In this document: piece by piece, positions 5,319-6,102 of the stretch
Position numbering within the stretch: the stretch's first letter is position 1
How the letters are laid out: each line of letters starts with the position of its first letter
Source: an uncultured Bacilli bacterium
Lineage (GTDB): Bacteria > Bacillota_I > Bacilli_A > RF39 > UBA660
NCBI GenBank assembly: GCA_948760655.1
Contig: CAQBKK010000054.1
Location: forward strand, 1 to 6,102
Reading direction: 5' to 3'
DNA: 6,102 bases
The notes under the pieces: model-generated
The model's input: the letters and a program-made list of their open reading frames with translations, nothing else
The model's database searches: none
What the model was told of the DNA's origin: nothing
Translations under genes and position numbers: made by a program

Positions 5319-6102
5319 GATTTTCATTTTTTACATTCCATCTTGCAGATACATCACAGTTAGAAGAATATGGCAATGGATTTGGTAATTCTAAACGCAT
5401 AATCATCGGTATTTTGAATGCAGAACCAAATCCTACACAGCTTCCTGGCTGTAATGTTTTTTGTTTTTCTATAACATCAGCAGAGATATTAGGAAGCATT
5501 TCTTCAATGTATTTAATATCTTTAGGGTGAGTCATTTTAAATATTAAGAAGTTTGATACTTGGGATATAACTGTATCTGATATTTCTACAGGTCTTTGAC
5601 TAATGATGCCAAGAAGTACTCCATATTTACGCCCTTCTTTAGCAATACGTTCAAAAATGTTGTATCCAAGTAGGTAGGTATCGTTGTCATGTTGAATGTA
5701 TCTATGTGCTTCTTCTAGAAATATATGAAATGGTATAGTTGCTCTTTTTTCTAAATTTTTAGAAAATTCAAAGAATAGTCGAGACATAATTTTAACAATT
5801 ACTTTTGCATAAGTGTCATCTACGTCTTCTAAGTTAATGTTAATAATTTGGGCTTTTTTATTATTTTTTACAACTAAGCTACTAATAAAACGTTCTAGAG
5901 TTACATAACCATTACTACCAAAGTATTTTCCTACTTTGGTGTTTAAAATTGTATTTAAACGTACTTTTAATATAATAGCATCATTATATAAATTAGAATT
6001 GTTTTGAAATCCTTCACTAATCATAGTAAATTCTAAGGCTTTTGTAAAATCTAGTAATGAATAATGATATTCTGTTGGCTCTTCCATTTCTTCATAAGAA
6101 TC
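5302..6102 (-). CDS. HerA/DUF87-type ATP-binding protein, C-terminal half (partial, runs off the right edge)
   Basis: HerA-FtsK superfamily ATPases form hexameric rings that translocate DNA. Bacterial members work with nucleases in end processing or in anti-phage systems, while others are conjugation-related. An ATG exists at 6087, but the frame stays open upstream to the window edge (codons for DSYEE), so the true start is outside. The 266 visible residues hold a Walker B-like FHIFLEEAHRYI (125-136), then RIAKEGRKYGVLLGIISQRP (152-171) with the sensor-like SQRP. VISQVSNFLIFKMTHP (178-193) follows, then a C-terminal LQPGSCVGFGSAFKIPM (217-233), typical of the HerA beta-strand brace. Walker A lies in the missing N-terminal half; full proteins are commonly 500-650 aa. 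The family call is confident, the biological role is not. The gene ends in its own terminator and is not co-transcribed with the gene at 4293-5231. Confidence 0.88.
   Translation of the reverse strand, partial: DSYEEMEEPTEYHYSLLDFTKALEFTMISEGFQNNSNLYNDAIILKVRLNTILNTKVGKYFGSNGYVTLERFISSLVVKNNKKAQIININLEDVDDTYAKVIVKIMSRLFFEFSKNLEKRATIPFHIFLEEAHRYIQHDNDTYLLGYNIFERIAKEGRKYGVLLGIISQRPVEISDTVISQVSNFLIFKMTHPKDIKYIEEMLPNISADVIEKQKTLQPGSCVGFGSAFKIPMIMRLELPNPLPYSSNCDVSARWNVKNENQTSNE

Noticed and set aside
1..6102. CRISPR array, tRNA/rRNA genes, or recoded TGA codons
   Set aside because: No regularly spaced direct repeats, no cloverleaf or rRNA-like sequence was seen, and all supported ORFs use TGG for Trp and end in TAA or TAG.

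Overview
The window is AT-rich DNA from a low-GC Gram-positive bacterium, most likely a Bacilli or Erysipelotrichia-like Firmicute or a Tenericutes-adjacent gut lineage. The evidence is strong AT bias, Shine-Dalgarno sites of the AAGGGAG/AAGGTGAT type, sigma-A-like promoters (several with an extended TGn -10), the standard genetic code (Trp is TGG, no in-frame TGA), and the grouping of rarA, tcdA and a 6S RNA gene. I do not recognise the species.

Plus-strand half. Bases 1-101 hold the last 32 codons of a transposase that looks like the IS110 family. They are followed by about 200 bases of non-coding DNA with two small inverted repeats. A promoter at 251-278 then drives an unnamed 276-aa protein (306-1136) with a HExxH zinc-protease-like motif. 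A second promoter drives a two-gene operon: rarA (replication-associated recombination AAA+ ATPase) and, 2 bases later, a divergent gpsA-like glycerol-3-phosphate dehydrogenase.

Minus-strand half, read right to left. The window edge (6102) cuts a HerA/DUF87-type ATPase gene that ends at 5302 in an intrinsic terminator. One base beyond the terminator's U-tract lies the -35 box of the next promoter, for an unnamed 312-aa protein (5231-4293). A 6S RNA gene (about 4254-4077) with its own extended -10 promoter follows. Then comes tcdA (tRNA t6A dehydratase, 4060-3380), which converges on gpsA and ends in a terminator that overlaps its stop codon.

Main results from reading the sequence: (1) the untranslated gap between 4060 and 4293 is a 6S RNA, shown by a long closing stem, an apical stem and a GC-rich 3' hairpin; (2) the two unrecognised proteins at 306-1136 and 4293-5231 appear to be distant paralogues sharing four collinear motifs, one keeping HExxH and the other having lost both histidines; (3) the longest-ORF starts of rarA and tcdA are probably wrong, because each GTG lies inside the ribosome binding site of a start 9 bases downstream; (4) the GpsA homologue lacks the third glycine of its nucleotide-binding motif but keeps its catalytic residues. 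Apart from the rarA-gpsA operon the genes do not form one obvious pathway. The central part looks like ordinary core genome (replication repair, phospholipid precursor, tRNA modification, global transcription regulator) flanked by accessory genes.
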